The notes: generated from the letters alone by a model not told the origin. 64,000 bases of DNA from Bin87 sp963668585 (GCA_963668585.1 OY764869.1:1860001-1924000), one strand, 5' to 3'. Positions 42,508-52,238 are shown, counted from the first letter of the stretch. A program made the numbers and translations.

Positions 42508-43734
42508 GTGTCCCTTTTCGTTCACAAATACGGGGGCAGTTCTGTCGCCGACGCTGCCAAGATCGTCAACGTGGCCCGACGCATCGCCAGCGTGTCCGAT
42601 GATGGGCACCAGGTGGTGACTGTGGTCTCTGCGATGGGAGATACCACTGACGAGTTGATCGACCTGGCGCGAACCGTCGCCAATGAGCCCGACCCGCGTG
42701 AGCTTGACCTGCTGCTGTCCACCGGCGAACTGGTATCAATCACGCTGCTGTCGATGGCGCTGCGCAATCTGGGGTATGACGCGATCAGCCTGAGCGGGCC
42801 ACAGGCAGGGATTCGCACCGACAGCGCGTACGGGCGGGCGCGGATCAGCGAGGTGAACCCGGGGCGGTTGCGGCAAGAGTTGTCCAAGGGTCGCCTGGTG
42901 ATCGTGGCTGGATTTCAGGGACTCACGCCGGAAGAGGACATAACAACCCTGGGCCGTGGTGGGTCGGACACCACCGCCGTGGCTCTGGCGGCGGCCCTGC
43001 ACGCGGACCGCTGCGACATCTACACCGACGTTGAGGGCATATATACCGCCGACCCGCGGGTGGTCGCCAAAGCCGCCAAACTGGCCGAAGTGGGTTACGA
43101 CGAGATGTTGGAACTGGCTGCGGCCGGGGCTAAAATGCACCCGCGTTCAATTGAATTGGGATCGGTTTACAATGTACCGATCTACGTAGCCTCGAGTTTC
43201 ACAGACGCGCCCGGCACGCTGATCCACCAAGTTTCGGATGACGCCAACATGGAAGAACGAATCAAGGTAACGGGAATTGCTTACCAGACCAACGTCGCGA
43301 AGGTCACGGTTTGCGGCGTTGAGGACAAGCCCGGCGTTGCCGCCGCGCTGTTTGAACCCCTGGCGTCTTCGGGGATCAGTGTGGACACAATCGTCCAGAA
43401 TACCAGCGCGGACCGCACCACCACCGACATCAGCTTCACCGTGACCACAGACGACCTGCCGATGGCGTTGCGCCAGATGTCCGCCATGCAGCCCGACCTG
43501 GGCGCGGCGCAGGTTATCAGCGACACTTCCCTGGCTTCGGTGAGCGTGGTGGGTTCCGGGATGCAGAATACCCCCGGCTACGCTTCCAGGATGTTCCGCA
43601 TCCTTGCCGACGGCGGCATCAACATCGACATGATCACCACCTCGGAGATCCGGATTTCGTGCATCATCCACCAGGATCAGGCGCGTGACGCGGTGCGCCT
43701 GCTGCACCGTGGTTTCCAACTGGACGAGGGTTAA
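42508..43734 (+). CDS. lysC: Aspartate kinase
   Basis: 408 residues. FVHKYGGSSVADAAKI is the ATP/aspartate-binding N-terminus; TLGRGGSDTTAVALA, EGIYTADPRVV and the two C-terminal ACT regions (VTVCGVEDKPGVAAALF; SVVGSGMQNTPGYASRMF) define a monofunctional, feedback-regulated enzyme. It makes aspartyl phosphate for lysine, threonine and methionine. GTG at 42508 gives the correct N-terminus, 4 nt after thrB; the open frame back to 42394 runs inside thrB. Its regulator (lysine, threonine or both) is not determined. Confidence 0.94.
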   Translation: MSLFVHKYGGSSVADAAKIVNVARRIASVSDDGHQVVTVVSAMGDTTDELIDLARTVANEPDPRELDLLLSTGELVSITLLSMALRNLGYDAISLSGPQAGIRTDSAYGRARISEVNPGRLRQELSKGRLVIVAGFQGLTPEEDITTLGRGGSDTTAVALAAALHADRCDIYTDVEGIYTADPRVVAKAAKLAEVGYDEMLELAAAGAKMHPRSIELGSVYNVPIYVASSFTDAPGTLIHQVSDDANMEERIKVTGIAYQTNVAKVTVCGVEDKPGVAAALFEPLASSGISVDTIVQNTSADRTTTDISFTVTTDDLPMALRQMSAMQPDLGAAQVISDTSLASVSVVGSGMQNTPGYASRMFRILADGGINIDMITTSEIRISCIIHQDQARDAVRLLHRGFQLDEG

Positions 43735-43754
43735 CCGCCGCAAGGTTTCAGGCG

Positions 43755-44477
43755 ATGTCAACCTGTTACCTGACCGTAGTGATTCCGGCCTACAACGAAG
43801 CAACGCGATTGCCGGAAACCCTCGCGATCGTTCACGGGTACCTGTCCGGGAGGCCGTACTCCTCGGAGATCATCGTCGCCGACGACGGCAGCGAAGATGC
43901 CACTGCGAGCCTGGTCGAGGGTCTGGTTCCGGTCTATCCTGAACTCAGACTCCTGCGTCTGCCTCACCGGGGCAAGGGCGCGGCCGTGAAGGCCGGGATG
44001 CTGGCGGCGAGAGGCGAGTACCGGTTCCTGTGCGACGCCGACCTGTCAATGCCCATTGAGTTCCTGGAGAAATTATTGCCGCCCGATGCTCCCCCGGCGG
44101 ACGTGGTGGCCGGGTCCCGCGAAGCGCCCGGAGCGCAGCGGGTTGGGGAACCCCGCGGGCGGTGGTTGATGGGCCGTGTATTCAACGTGGCCACCCGGCT
44201 CCTGGCGACCCCGGGCATCTCCGACACGCAGTGCGGGTTCAAGGTGTTTGGAGCGGCTGCAGCGCAGGCTTTGTTCCCGCTGCAAATGCTCGACGGGTTC
44301 GCGTTCGACGCCGAAATACTCTTCCTGGCGCGGCGACGCGGTTTCGAGACTGTCGAAGTTGGCATTGAATGGCACTATCGGTCTGAGAGCAAGGTGCGCC
44401 CGTTCCGTGATGGCTGGCGTACCTTCAGGGACCTGGTCAGAATCCGTTGGCATTGGGCCACCGGAGGTTACGGTTAG
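43755..44477 (+). CDS. Family-2 glycosyltransferase, dolichyl/polyprenyl-phosphate hexosyltransferase-like
   Basis: 240 residues of GT2. The N-terminal VVIPAYNEATRLPETL, the ADDGSEDAT loop and the DAD motif in FLCDADLSMP are in place. GISDTQCGFKVF followed by GFAFDAEIL is typical of dolichyl-phosphate beta-glucosyltransferase and archaeal DPM-like members. No membrane segments are present, so it acts at the cytoplasmic face on a polyprenyl phosphate. It lies 20 nt after lysC and may be the last gene of that transcript. Confidence 0.87.
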   Translation: MSTCYLTVVIPAYNEATRLPETLAIVHGYLSGRPYSSEIIVADDGSEDATASLVEGLVPVYPELRLLRLPHRGKGAAVKAGMLAARGEYRFLCDADLSMPIEFLEKLLPPDAPPADVVAGSREAPGAQRVGEPRGRWLMGRVFNVATRLLATPGISDTQCGFKVFGAAAAQALFPLQMLDGFAFDAEILFLARRRGFETVEVGIEWHYRSESKVRPFRDGWRTFRDLVRIRWHWATGGYG

Positions 44478-44641
44478 TCGGCGTTCGGTTTGCTCTCCTG
44501 CATGGCAATTTGCTGAGTTTCAAGAATCTCCCAAATCCGCTGGCTGATGTATTGAAACAGTGACTGGCGCGCGTGTAATCCTAGAAGTCCCACATAAGGG
44601 AATTTGCCGACCGTCGCCATATTCGGCCAAAAGGATACGTC

Positions 44642-45589
44642 ATGACAGTGCAGGATACGACACGCGCATGGTCTCGACCCGACCGGGGAACAATGACAGA
44701 AAATCGGATTCGAGTGAATTTGGGAAAGGATGCAGTCAAACTGGCGTTGAAAGGCGAATGGGCCAGCGCCGCTGAATTGAACCGCACGATCCTGGAAATG
44801 TGTCCCGAAGACAGCGAGGCGTCCAACCGGCTTGCCAAAGCACTCCTGGAGCTTGGGGACTCCGCCGGCGCGCGCGCTGTGCTGGACGACTTGCTGAGCC
44901 GGTATCCCAACAACAGCATTGGCCGCAAAAATCTGTCCCGGTTGGAAAAGTTGGAATCCACGGGCCCGACGCGTCAGGCCGGCGGAGCCAACCTCAAGGG
45001 GTGGTCGCCGCTGTTCATAGAAGAAGGGGGCAAATCCTGCACCACCACGTTGCGGCGGGCGATCGGTGCATCCACGTTTTCGGGCATCGGCGCCGGCGAC
45101 GTGGTCACGCTATCCGTGGACGGCGACGCGCTGGTGGTCGAATCCGTCGTTGGACAGCGTCTCGGAACCATTGAACTGCGGATATCCCGCAGGCTGCGCA
45201 AGCTGATTGCCGGAGGCAATCGCTATTCGGCGGCCGTGGTTGGAGTCCAGGGTGAGGACGTCTCGGTAATCATTCGGGAGATTGAAAAGCACCCCTCCCA
45301 GCGTGACATAATCTCTTTCCCACCGACCGGCCAGGCATTTGCAGCGCCCCATCCCGCCGAGTCCGATTTGCCTGACGAAGATGAACCTGAGGACATGGAT
45401 GCGCCCAATGCGACCATGGACCCGGCCACCGAGTCCGACCAGGAAGAACACGCCGTGGCGCTGGTGGCCGGCGAGATTGATGACGGCGGTGAAGATGGAG
45501 ACATCGGCGTGCCGGTTTTGGACACCGATGACGTTGAGGTCGATCCGCTGATGGGGTTGGTTCCCGAAGACACCGATGACTGGGAGTAG
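44642..45589 (+). CDS. TPR-containing protein with a central beta-rich domain and acidic tail, function unknown
   Basis: 315 residues. The N-terminal 35-95 region reads like one to two tetratricopeptide units (AVKLALKGEWASAAELNRTI; ASNRLAKALLELGDSAGARAVL). A beta-rich middle (about 120-215) is not recognised. The C-terminal 90 residues are strongly acidic (for example DLPDEDEPEDMDAP). AAAGGAT precedes the start at 44642; an ATG at 44693 is an alternative. The protein is probably cytoplasmic and may bind basic partners. No family call is made. Confidence 0.7.
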   Translation: MTVQDTTRAWSRPDRGTMTENRIRVNLGKDAVKLALKGEWASAAELNRTILEMCPEDSEASNRLAKALLELGDSAGARAVLDDLLSRYPNNSIGRKNLSRLEKLESTGPTRQAGGANLKGWSPLFIEEGGKSCTTTLRRAIGASTFSGIGAGDVVTLSVDGDALVVESVVGQRLGTIELRISRRLRKLIAGGNRYSAAVVGVQGEDVSVIIREIEKHPSQRDIISFPPTGQAFAAPHPAESDLPDEDEPEDMDAPNATMDPATESDQEEHAVALVAGEIDDGGEDGDIGVPVLDTDDVEVDPLMGLVPEDTDDWE

Positions 45590-45607
45590 TGGGCCAGCAG
45601 GCTGCCG

Positions 45608-47236
45608 TCAGCCCTCCTGCCCAGCGCCGCGCGCCCGCGCGTCCAGGCTCACTGCGATGCGAGAACGGAACGGCCTGACCGTGTTGGTGGCGTCCGGCAC
45701 ACCCATGGGAACGACGAACACGGCTTGCTGACCGGCGGCGTGCGGCGAGAAGAACCTCGCCACGCTGTCGTCGTAGAACGTGAGTCCCGTCGCGCCCAAA
45801 CCCACTGAGTGCATACCCAGATAGAGGCGTCCACCGACGATTCCGGCGATGGTTTGTGCCATGCGGTAGCTTCTCGGCCCAAGTTGCCGTTCCATGGTGT
45901 TCAGGTCCGCCGTGATGAACGCAACCGCCGACGCATCCGCCGGCAGCGCCTGCTCAAATCCGAGGTGGCCGGCCATCTCCCGGAAATCGCCGGTTTTCAG
46001 GAGTCTGAGGCCGTTATAGTAGCGGTTGTAATAATATGCGCCGGGCTCGAGTCCTTCGACGGCGTTGACTATGAAATACAAACCGAGATGCGGACCGATC
46101 CCGTCCCCCAGGCCGGCGGCATTCATGCCACTGCCGGCAGCGTCCACCACGGCTCGGAACGCTTCCCATGGGATATATTCCCTGGCGAACCGGCGAGTGG
46201 AACCCCTGGATCGGATGCAGTCTTCCAGCGATGTTGAGGGCAATGCCTCCAGGTTCACGTCGGCGTCGAATCTGCCGTCGGATCCGGAACGCAGGGGGCG
46301 GAAATTGTCGCCGGTGCCGTCCAATTCGTCCTTGTCAGATTGGAAGGCCCTTTGCGTGTCCGAGTTCCAGCGCGCTACTGACGCGGAGTCGAGCAGCGCG
46401 GATGCCTGGTGAACCTCGCGGCTCATCGGGTAGTCGAGGGCTCCCGCCGCAAGGTCATTGCTCTCCTGCGGGAGCATCCCGGGAACGTCGCCGGGGCCAT
46501 CTGGCAGCATCCCGTCGGGCGTGCCCACGGAGGCGACCAAGGAGGGGGCTTCGGCCTGCCCGTCGATTCCAAAGTACCCCGTGAGCAGTCGGTCCACGAA
46601 ACCGAAGCGGAGGCGGACTGCCACGTCCTCGGCGTTGGCGGTTGCCAGGAGGTTGGCGGTCATCGTTCCGAGATCCCAGTAGCAATAACGGTAACTGCGT
46701 TCCCGATATTTCCACGCGCTGCGCCAGAAAACGGTGGTGAAAATCAGCGTGGCCGGGTATGCCGAATGGTCGTCGATGGCTCCGCCGACCCAACGGCGCA
46801 GGTCGCCGTTGCGCAGTCGCGCCAAGGTGCAATCACGGGGGTTGAAATGATATACCCCGGCCCTCAGCCCTTCCAGGTCGCCACACACCACGTACGTTTC
46901 GGTGGGGTACAGCGCACCGGCGGACGCGGCGGCGCGGTAATGGACTTCGCCGTCGCGGAGTTGCCTCCTCCGGATTACCGCCGCTGAGTGGTACAGCAGG
47001 CTGGTCAGATTTTCCAGCGTCAGTGGAGCGGAAGCGGCGTTGCCGCCGCGGATGGCGTCGAGAGTCGCCATGCCGGAGGTTGAATCGCCCGCAACGTCGG
47101 GCAACCTGATAGGTCTGAGGTCGGGATATATTTTGTAAAGCGGCGGCTTGCTCTCCAGGTCAATGTACTGGAGTTTGGTGGCTTCGTTGAATCTCAAAGC
47201 GACACCGTCGCTGATGCCTCTGTCCGCTGTTGCCAT
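45608..47236 (-). CDS. SagB-family double nitroreductase-fold oxidoreductase
   Basis: 542 residues with two nitroreductase-fold domains. The first, from about residue 85, includes RAAASAGALYPTETYVV, the SagB-type signature; the second starts at RGSTRRFAREYIPWEAF and ends in VFVVPMGVP. Single-domain SagB enzymes are FMN-dependent and oxidise azolines in peptide natural products, but two-domain stand-alone forms occur widely with unknown roles. No RiPP precursor, cyclodehydratase or transporter is next to it. Start at 47236 (GGAG upstream). A GTG at 47278 that overlaps the folB stop by 3 nt is also plausible and would give 556 residues. Confidence 0.82.
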   Translation of the reverse strand: MATADRGISDGVALRFNEATKLQYIDLESKPPLYKIYPDLRPIRLPDVAGDSTSGMATLDAIRGGNAASAPLTLENLTSLLYHSAAVIRRRQLRDGEVHYRAAASAGALYPTETYVVCGDLEGLRAGVYHFNPRDCTLARLRNGDLRRWVGGAIDDHSAYPATLIFTTVFWRSAWKYRERSYRYCYWDLGTMTANLLATANAEDVAVRLRFGFVDRLLTGYFGIDGQAEAPSLVASVGTPDGMLPDGPGDVPGMLPQESNDLAAGALDYPMSREVHQASALLDSASVARWNSDTQRAFQSDKDELDGTGDNFRPLRSGSDGRFDADVNLEALPSTSLEDCIRSRGSTRRFAREYIPWEAFRAVVDAAGSGMNAAGLGDGIGPHLGLYFIVNAVEGLEPGAYYYNRYYNGLRLLKTGDFREMAGHLGFEQALPADASAVAFITADLNTMERQLGPRSYRMAQTIAGIVGGRLYLGMHSVGLGATGLTFYDDSVARFFSPHAAGQQAVFVVPMGVPDATNTVRPFRSRIAVSLDARARGAGQEG

Positions 47237-47274
47237 GGTGTTTCTCTCCAAGTCGCCAACCAATTGGCGCCCGC

Positions 47275-47652
47275 TCACGCTTGTTGTCGCCGTCGATAAA
47301 TCTCAACCGCTGCCGAGTCAATCACCGATCCACGAATCGGCGGGCGAGGCTTGTGAACCCGCACCCTCACCGCGTCAATGATCGGGTGTTGTTCCATGAC
47401 GCTGGTGGCGATGGCACCGGCTGCTGCCTCCAGGAGGTGGAGCGGTTCGCCTTCCATCACGCTTTTGACCAGACGGTACAGGTGGGTGTAGCTGGCCGTG
47501 TCGGCAAGTTGATCGGACACGCTGGCGGAACCCAGGTCCAACTCGGCCTCCAGATCCACGAGGAAGGGTTGCCCCAACCGACGCTCCTCCGGATTCACTC
47601 CGTGGAATCCGTAAAATTGCATCCCGGTCAGGATGATCCGGTCGCCGTGCAT
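47275..47652 (-). CDS. folB: Dihydroneopterin aldolase
   Basis: 125 residues. IILTGMQFYGFHGVNPEER holds the active-site Tyr and Glu; SYTHLYRLVKSVMEGEPLHLLE and VRVHKPRPPI (with the catalytic lysine) complete the family pattern. It converts dihydroneopterin to hydroxymethyl-dihydropterin in folate synthesis. The rest of the folate pathway is not nearby. It lies 9 nt after the CitE-like lyase gene and directly before the SagB-like gene. Confidence 0.92.
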   Translation of the reverse strand: MHGDRIILTGMQFYGFHGVNPEERRLGQPFLVDLEAELDLGSASVSDQLADTASYTHLYRLVKSVMEGEPLHLLEAAAGAIATSVMEQHPIIDAVRVRVHKPRPPIRGSVIDSAAVEIYRRRQQA

Positions 47653-47661
47653 TCGACGGCC

Positions 47662-48546
47662 TCAGGCGCCGGCGGTTTGGCGCTGGATTTCGGCGACCAG
47701 AGCCAGGAGGTTCTGCGCCCGTTTGACCACCGGAACGTCCACCATGCGCCCGTCGATGGACAGTGAACCGCGACCCGCCGCTTCCGCTTCGTCCCAGGCG
47801 GCGACCACGCGCTGAGCGTAGGCGACGTCCTCGGGACTCGGGGAAAACGTCTCGTTGATGATGTCGATCTGTGCGGGATGGATCGCGAACTTGCCCGTAT
47901 AGCCCATCTGTCGGCCCGCGCTGGCGTCGGTTCTCAGGCCGTCGGGATCGCGGAACCCGACGAACGGGCCGTCCAGGGCGGCGACTCCGGCCGCCTTGGC
48001 GGCGATCGCCACTGCAGACCGGGCGTAGTAGGACTCCTCTCCAAAATCATTGCGGATTATGCCCATGTCGTTGGTGTAGTCTTCTCCACCGAACGCGATT
48101 CCCGCGATGCGCTGGGATGCGCGCGCCATCTCATACACATGGACGATGGCCATGGCGGTTTCAATCCACGGAATCACACGTATGCTGCCGGCGGGGATAC
48201 CCCTGCTGTTTTCCAGCGGCGCCAGCAGTCGGTCAACTTGTTGCAGGTCCCACGCTGTGTCCCCCTTGCCAATGCTGATGCCGGCCAGATCGGGAGATAC
48301 CACCGCCGCCAGTTCGTCAGCGGTGAGTCCGGTGTCCAGGGAGTTGACGCGCACCATGACGCGTCGGCCGGCGGCGCGCAATTTGGGGACCCACTCAACG
48401 GCCAGTTCGCAAGCGGCCGCTTTTCCTCCGGGGTGAACCGAGTCCTCCAGATCAACCATTACCACATCGGCGCCGAACCCCAGGGCCCGTTCCAGCATAT
48501 TGGCCCGGTTCCCGGGAACGAACACCAAGCTACGCAGCAATTCCAC
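47662..48546 (-). CDS. CitE-like CoA-ester lyase (HpcH/HpaI superfamily)
   Basis: 294 residues. RSLVFVPGNRANMLERAL and VVMVDLEDSV (a metal-binding Glu-Asp pair) open the protein; PWIETAMAI and AFGGEDYTNDMG follow. These are the residues of citrate-lyase-beta-like, malyl-CoA, citramalyl-CoA and beta-methylmalyl-CoA lyases. No citrate lyase alpha or gamma gene is adjacent, so a stand-alone malyl/citramalyl-CoA lyase role is more likely than citrate lyase. It is located between polA and folB, all leftward with short gaps, suggesting one transcript. Confidence 0.87.
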   Translation of the reverse strand: MELLRSLVFVPGNRANMLERALGFGADVVMVDLEDSVHPGGKAAACELAVEWVPKLRAAGRRVMVRVNSLDTGLTADELAAVVSPDLAGISIGKGDTAWDLQQVDRLLAPLENSRGIPAGSIRVIPWIETAMAIVHVYEMARASQRIAGIAFGGEDYTNDMGIIRNDFGEESYYARSAVAIAAKAAGVAALDGPFVGFRDPDGLRTDASAGRQMGYTGKFAIHPAQIDIINETFSPSPEDVAYAQRVVAAWDEAEAAGRGSLSIDGRMVDVPVVKRAQNLLALVAEIQRQTAGA

Positions 48547-48564
48547 GAAAATTGAACCTCCTGA

Positions 48565-51360
48565 TTAGAAATCGCCCCATGAGTAACCGGACTTGACCTC
48601 CACCTTCAGGGTCACGTCCAGGTCCAACGCTGCCGGCATTTCGTCCATCGCCAGCGCGGTCATGTCGTTCATCTCGTCGTCCGGCACTTCAAACACCAAC
48701 TCGTCGTGTACCTGCAGGATCATACTGGAGCGCATTTGATCGCGCTGAATGCGTGCCTGCACGTTTATCATCGCCTTCTTCATAATATCCGCGGCGGTGC
48801 CCTGAATCGGCATATTGATCGCCATGCGCTCGGCGGCGGCGCGGGTGTTGTGATTGGTGGACTGGATATCCGGGAAGTACCGCCGGCGGCCCAGCAGGGT
48901 CTCAGCGTACATGGTGGCCCGGGTCTGCTCTTTGACCGATTCCAGGTAGTCCTTGATGCCAGGGTAGCGGGCGAGATAGGTGTCGATGAAATTCCGGCCC
49001 TCTTCGCGGCTGAAACCAGTCTGTTGAGATATGCCGTATGGCCCCAGGCCGTAGATCACCCCGAAGTTCAACACCTTGGCGATGCGCCGCTGTTCGGAGT
49101 CCACTTCGTTGATCGGCACGTTGAACATCTGGCTGGCGGTCGCGGCATGGATGTCCTCGCCGCGTCGGAAGGCTTCCAGCAGCGAAGGGTCCTGGGACAG
49201 GTGGGCGAGAACGCGCAGTTCGATCTGGGAATAATCGGCGGAGAGCAACCGGCAGCCCGAGTCGGCAACAAAAGCGCGACGCACCTGGCGCCCCAACTCG
49301 GTGCGCACCGGGATGTTCTGGAGGTTGGGATCGCTGCTGCTGACCCGCCCGGTTGCCGAACCGGTCTGGTGGTAGGACGTGTGGATGCGCCCGGTGCGGT
49401 CATTGATCATTTCAGGCAGCGCGTCCACGTAGGTTGACTTCAGCTTGGATACCTGACGGTAGTCCAGGATCCTGTCCACCACCGGGTGCATCCCCTTCAA
49501 CGATTCCAGGGCGTTGGCGTCCGTGGAGTAGCCCGACTTGGTGCGGCGCGTTTTGGGCAGGCCCAACTCCCCAAAGAGCAGGTCGCTCAACTGCTTGGGC
49601 GAGTTGATGTTGACGGTGTGGCCGATGTCGGCGTACAGATCGGCTTCAATGTGGTCCAGTTGTTCCCTGAGATCTCGGGACATCTCGTGCAGGATGCCAG
49701 CGTCCAGTTTTACTCCCGAGCGCTGCATTTCCACCAGCACCGGGACGAGGGGCAATTCAACATCGGACATCAGGCCCGACAGACCCTGAATCTCCAGCAG
49801 CGGGTCAAACTGACGGCGCAATTGCAGCGTGCAGTCGGCGTCCGCGGCGGCGTAGGGAGCGCCGGCGACAATGTCAACCTCGTTGAAGGTGATTTGCCGA
49901 GCGCCCTTGCCGATGAGATCGGTGATTTCGGTCATTTCCCGACCCAGTATCGACAGCGCCAGAGGCTTCAGTCCAAGGCGGTTGTTGCCCAAAAGGTGGG
50001 CGGCGATCATGGTGTCGTGGTCGATCACGTCGTTGGGGTCGATGCCGTAGTTGCTGAGCAGCGTGAGGTCGTAGTTGGCGTTGTGGGCTGAACGCCGGAT
50101 TCCCGGGGTGGTAAACAGCGGACGCACGGCGGCCAGCGCTTCTTCCAGCGAAAGTTGCTCGCCGGTGGTGTGTCCCACCGGCACATACCAGGCAGTCCCT
50201 TCCGGCACCGCAAAACTCAGTCCCGCCAACTCGGCTGCCATGGGGTCCGTGCTGCTGGACTCGGTGTCGAAGGCAAAGGCCCCTGCGGCGCGGATGGTGG
50301 TTATCATGTCCTCCAGGGCCGCGGAGGTGGAAACGATCCGATAGTCGGTTTCGGCTGGCGCATCATCGACGCGTGGGACCAGGTTCGGCGGGGCCGCCGG
50401 ATCGGATGGCAGCGAGGTCCAGGGAGCATCGGGAGACGGCACTCGCCCGACGATGCTGTGGAATTCCAGCGCCGTCATCAGGGCCACCACGTCGCCGCGC
50501 TCGTAATCGCCAAATCGGCTGGCGTCGAGGTCCAGCGTGGTGGGCACGTTACGGTCGATGGTGGTGAGTACGCGGTACTCGAAAGCGGCGTCCTGGTTCG
50601 CCTCCAGGCTGTTCTTGACGCGCTTCTGAGTGATTTCGTCCAGATGCTCGTAGATGCCTTCCAGGGTGCCGTAATTGGAAAGCAGGGTGGTGGCGGTTTT
50701 GTCTCCCACGCCCGGGACGCCTGGTATGTTGTCCGACTTGTCCCCAACCAGCGCCTTATAGTCCGGTTGCTGAGCGGCAGTCAGACCGCCGTATCGCTCG
50801 GCCAGTTCTTCCTCGCCCACGATCCGGCGGTCGCGTTCGCTGCTGGCAAGGTCAACGCGGACCGATGGCGAGATCAACTGGAAGGTATCCCGGTCGCCGG
50901 TAAGTATCACCGTCTCGACGTCGGCGGCTTCGGCCTGCCGGCTGAGGGTTCCGATGATGTCGTCCGCTTCGAATCCCGGCAGTTCATACACCGGAACTGA
51001 GAAGGTTGACATCATTTCCTTCACCCGGTCGAATTGACCGCGCAGTTCGGGCGGCGTCGGTGGACGCTGCGCCTTGTATTCAGGGAACCGTTCGTGGCGG
51101 AAGGTGGGCGCCGGGTTGTCGAAGGTGACGACAACGTGAGTTGGCTGCCATTCGTTGAGGGCACGAAGGAATACGCTGGCGAAACCGTAAACGCCGGTGA
51201 CGTCTTCGCCCGTGGTGGACACGGTGAGGTTGCGGCTGACGCTGATGGCTCGGAAAGACCGGTGAATCATGGCGTGACCGTCAATCAGCAGCAGCAACGG
51301 CGACTTGCGGCCGGATGCGCCAAAAGACATCTGCATTGACATTTGGCCGCTGCTCGCCAT
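48565..51360 (-). CDS. polA: DNA polymerase I
   Basis: 931 residues. The 5'-3' exonuclease domain (LLLLIDGHAMIHRSFRA, residues 20 onward; GDKSDNIPGVPGVGDKTA) is followed by a 3'-5' exonuclease domain with the catalytic pair in FAFDTESSS and later acidic residues (HDTMIAAHLLG, DADCTLQL), so proofreading is probably intact. The polymerase domain has motif A (SADYSQIELR), motif B (RRIAKVLNFGVIYGLGPYG) and motif C (QVHDELVFE). It serves in repair and Okazaki-fragment maturation. It is the first gene of a leftward polA-citE-folB-sagB run. A -10-like TATAAT lies 57 nt upstream of the ATG. Confidence 0.97.
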   Translation of the reverse strand: MASSGQMSMQMSFGASGRKSPLLLLIDGHAMIHRSFRAISVSRNLTVSTTGEDVTGVYGFASVFLRALNEWQPTHVVVTFDNPAPTFRHERFPEYKAQRPPTPPELRGQFDRVKEMMSTFSVPVYELPGFEADDIIGTLSRQAEAADVETVILTGDRDTFQLISPSVRVDLASSERDRRIVGEEELAERYGGLTAAQQPDYKALVGDKSDNIPGVPGVGDKTATTLLSNYGTLEGIYEHLDEITQKRVKNSLEANQDAAFEYRVLTTIDRNVPTTLDLDASRFGDYERGDVVALMTALEFHSIVGRVPSPDAPWTSLPSDPAAPPNLVPRVDDAPAETDYRIVSTSAALEDMITTIRAAGAFAFDTESSSTDPMAAELAGLSFAVPEGTAWYVPVGHTTGEQLSLEEALAAVRPLFTTPGIRRSAHNANYDLTLLSNYGIDPNDVIDHDTMIAAHLLGNNRLGLKPLALSILGREMTEITDLIGKGARQITFNEVDIVAGAPYAAADADCTLQLRRQFDPLLEIQGLSGLMSDVELPLVPVLVEMQRSGVKLDAGILHEMSRDLREQLDHIEADLYADIGHTVNINSPKQLSDLLFGELGLPKTRRTKSGYSTDANALESLKGMHPVVDRILDYRQVSKLKSTYVDALPEMINDRTGRIHTSYHQTGSATGRVSSSDPNLQNIPVRTELGRQVRRAFVADSGCRLLSADYSQIELRVLAHLSQDPSLLEAFRRGEDIHAATASQMFNVPINEVDSEQRRIAKVLNFGVIYGLGPYGISQQTGFSREEGRNFIDTYLARYPGIKDYLESVKEQTRATMYAETLLGRRRYFPDIQSTNHNTRAAAERMAINMPIQGTAADIMKKAMINVQARIQRDQMRSSMILQVHDELVFEVPDDEMNDMTALAMDEMPAALDLDVTLKVEVKSGYSWGDF

Positions 51361-51416
51361 GGGTTCCCTCCAACTTCGCGCTGGACACGTGCGGGCCAGC
51401 GGCGCGTTTGGGCGGC

Positions 51417-51422
51417 ATTATA
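51417..51422 (-). promoter_or_regulatory. Candidate -10 element for polA
   Basis: TATAAT on the minus strand, preceded directly by TG, in an otherwise GC-rich gap between the divergent polA and FmdB genes. No good -35 element is visible, so confidence is limited. Confidence 0.38.
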
Positions 51423-51579
51423 CATTAGGCGCATCCGAAACCGCCGCACACCTCGCGTCACTCCATGTGGCATATTTATCAACGGGCGGGTGTTTGCCAG
51501 AGCGCGAAATGGGGACGCCAAGCCGCAAGGCGCCACGGCAGCGATTTGCGCCATGGGCTGTGCTAAAATGCGTCTCACC

Positions 51580-51897
51580 ATGCCGATGTACGAATACCGA
51601 TGCAACCAATGCGCCCAGCGCCAGTCCCGCCTGGTGTACAGTTGGTCGCCCGCCGATGGATTGGCGTGCAACAACTGCGCGAGCAATGACCTGGACCGGT
51701 TGGTCTCAGGGTTTTCATTCCACCGTTCCTGGGGGGACAGCCTGAACTGGATGCCGGATAACGCCGCCGCCGACCTGGACAACAGCCATGTGGGCAGCAT
51801 AGATTCGCACATGGGGCGCATGGGCGACGCCATGGGCGGCCTGGTAACGCCGGACTTCCACGAGCATCGGCACGAGATCAATCACCCCGACAACTGA
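51580..51897 (+). CDS. FmdB-family zinc-ribbon protein (copy 1)
   Basis: 105 residues beginning MPMYEYRCNQC, the usual start of FmdB/CxxC regulatory zinc ribbons, with a second pair in LACNNCAS. The rest is hydrophilic with several His and Asp residues (HEHRHEINH). The biological role of the family is poorly defined; members are found near amidases and formamidases and may regulate transcription. The start is chosen at the family N-terminus; upstream open sequence (from 51343) overlaps the polA promoter region. The next gene is a related zinc ribbon 5 nt downstream. Confidence 0.78.
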   Translation: MPMYEYRCNQCAQRQSRLVYSWSPADGLACNNCASNDLDRLVSGFSFHRSWGDSLNWMPDNAAADLDNSHVGSIDSHMGRMGDAMGGLVTPDFHEHRHEINHPDN

Positions 51898-51902
51898 AAC
51901 TC

Positions 51903-52238
51903 ATGCCAATCTACGAATATCGTTGCCAGGAATGCCGGGCCGTGGTGTCTGTCTTCGTCCGCTCCATAAGCAGCCACGTCAAACCCGGGTGCGAATCCTG
52001 CGGCGGAAGCCAGATGGAACGCCGGATGTCAACATTCGCCATGGGCAAGACCGTGGCGGGCGTTCATGAAGCCAACCCCATGGGAGCCAGCAGCCGCGAC
52101 TACTACAGCGACCCGCGCAACATTGGTCGCAACGTCGAGGAATCCTTCTCGCGGCATGGGGTGGACATGCCGGATTCGGTGCGGCAGTCGATCGATTCCG
52201 CCAGGAGCGGCGAGACTCCCAAAGGACTTGACCTGTGA
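51903..52238 (+). CDS. FmdB-family zinc-ribbon protein (copy 2)
   Basis: 111 residues starting MPIYEYRCQECRAVVSV, with the second CxxC at GCESCGG. The region after about residue 50 is a disordered-looking tail. It is a paralogue of the preceding gene, 5 nt away, and its stop overlaps the GTG start of thiE by 4 nt. The tight spacing suggests both zinc ribbons are expressed with thiamin synthesis, which is unexplained. Confidence 0.82.
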   Translation: MPIYEYRCQECRAVVSVFVRSISSHVKPGCESCGGSQMERRMSTFAMGKTVAGVHEANPMGASSRDYYSDPRNIGRNVEESFSRHGVDMPDSVRQSIDSARSGETPKGLDL

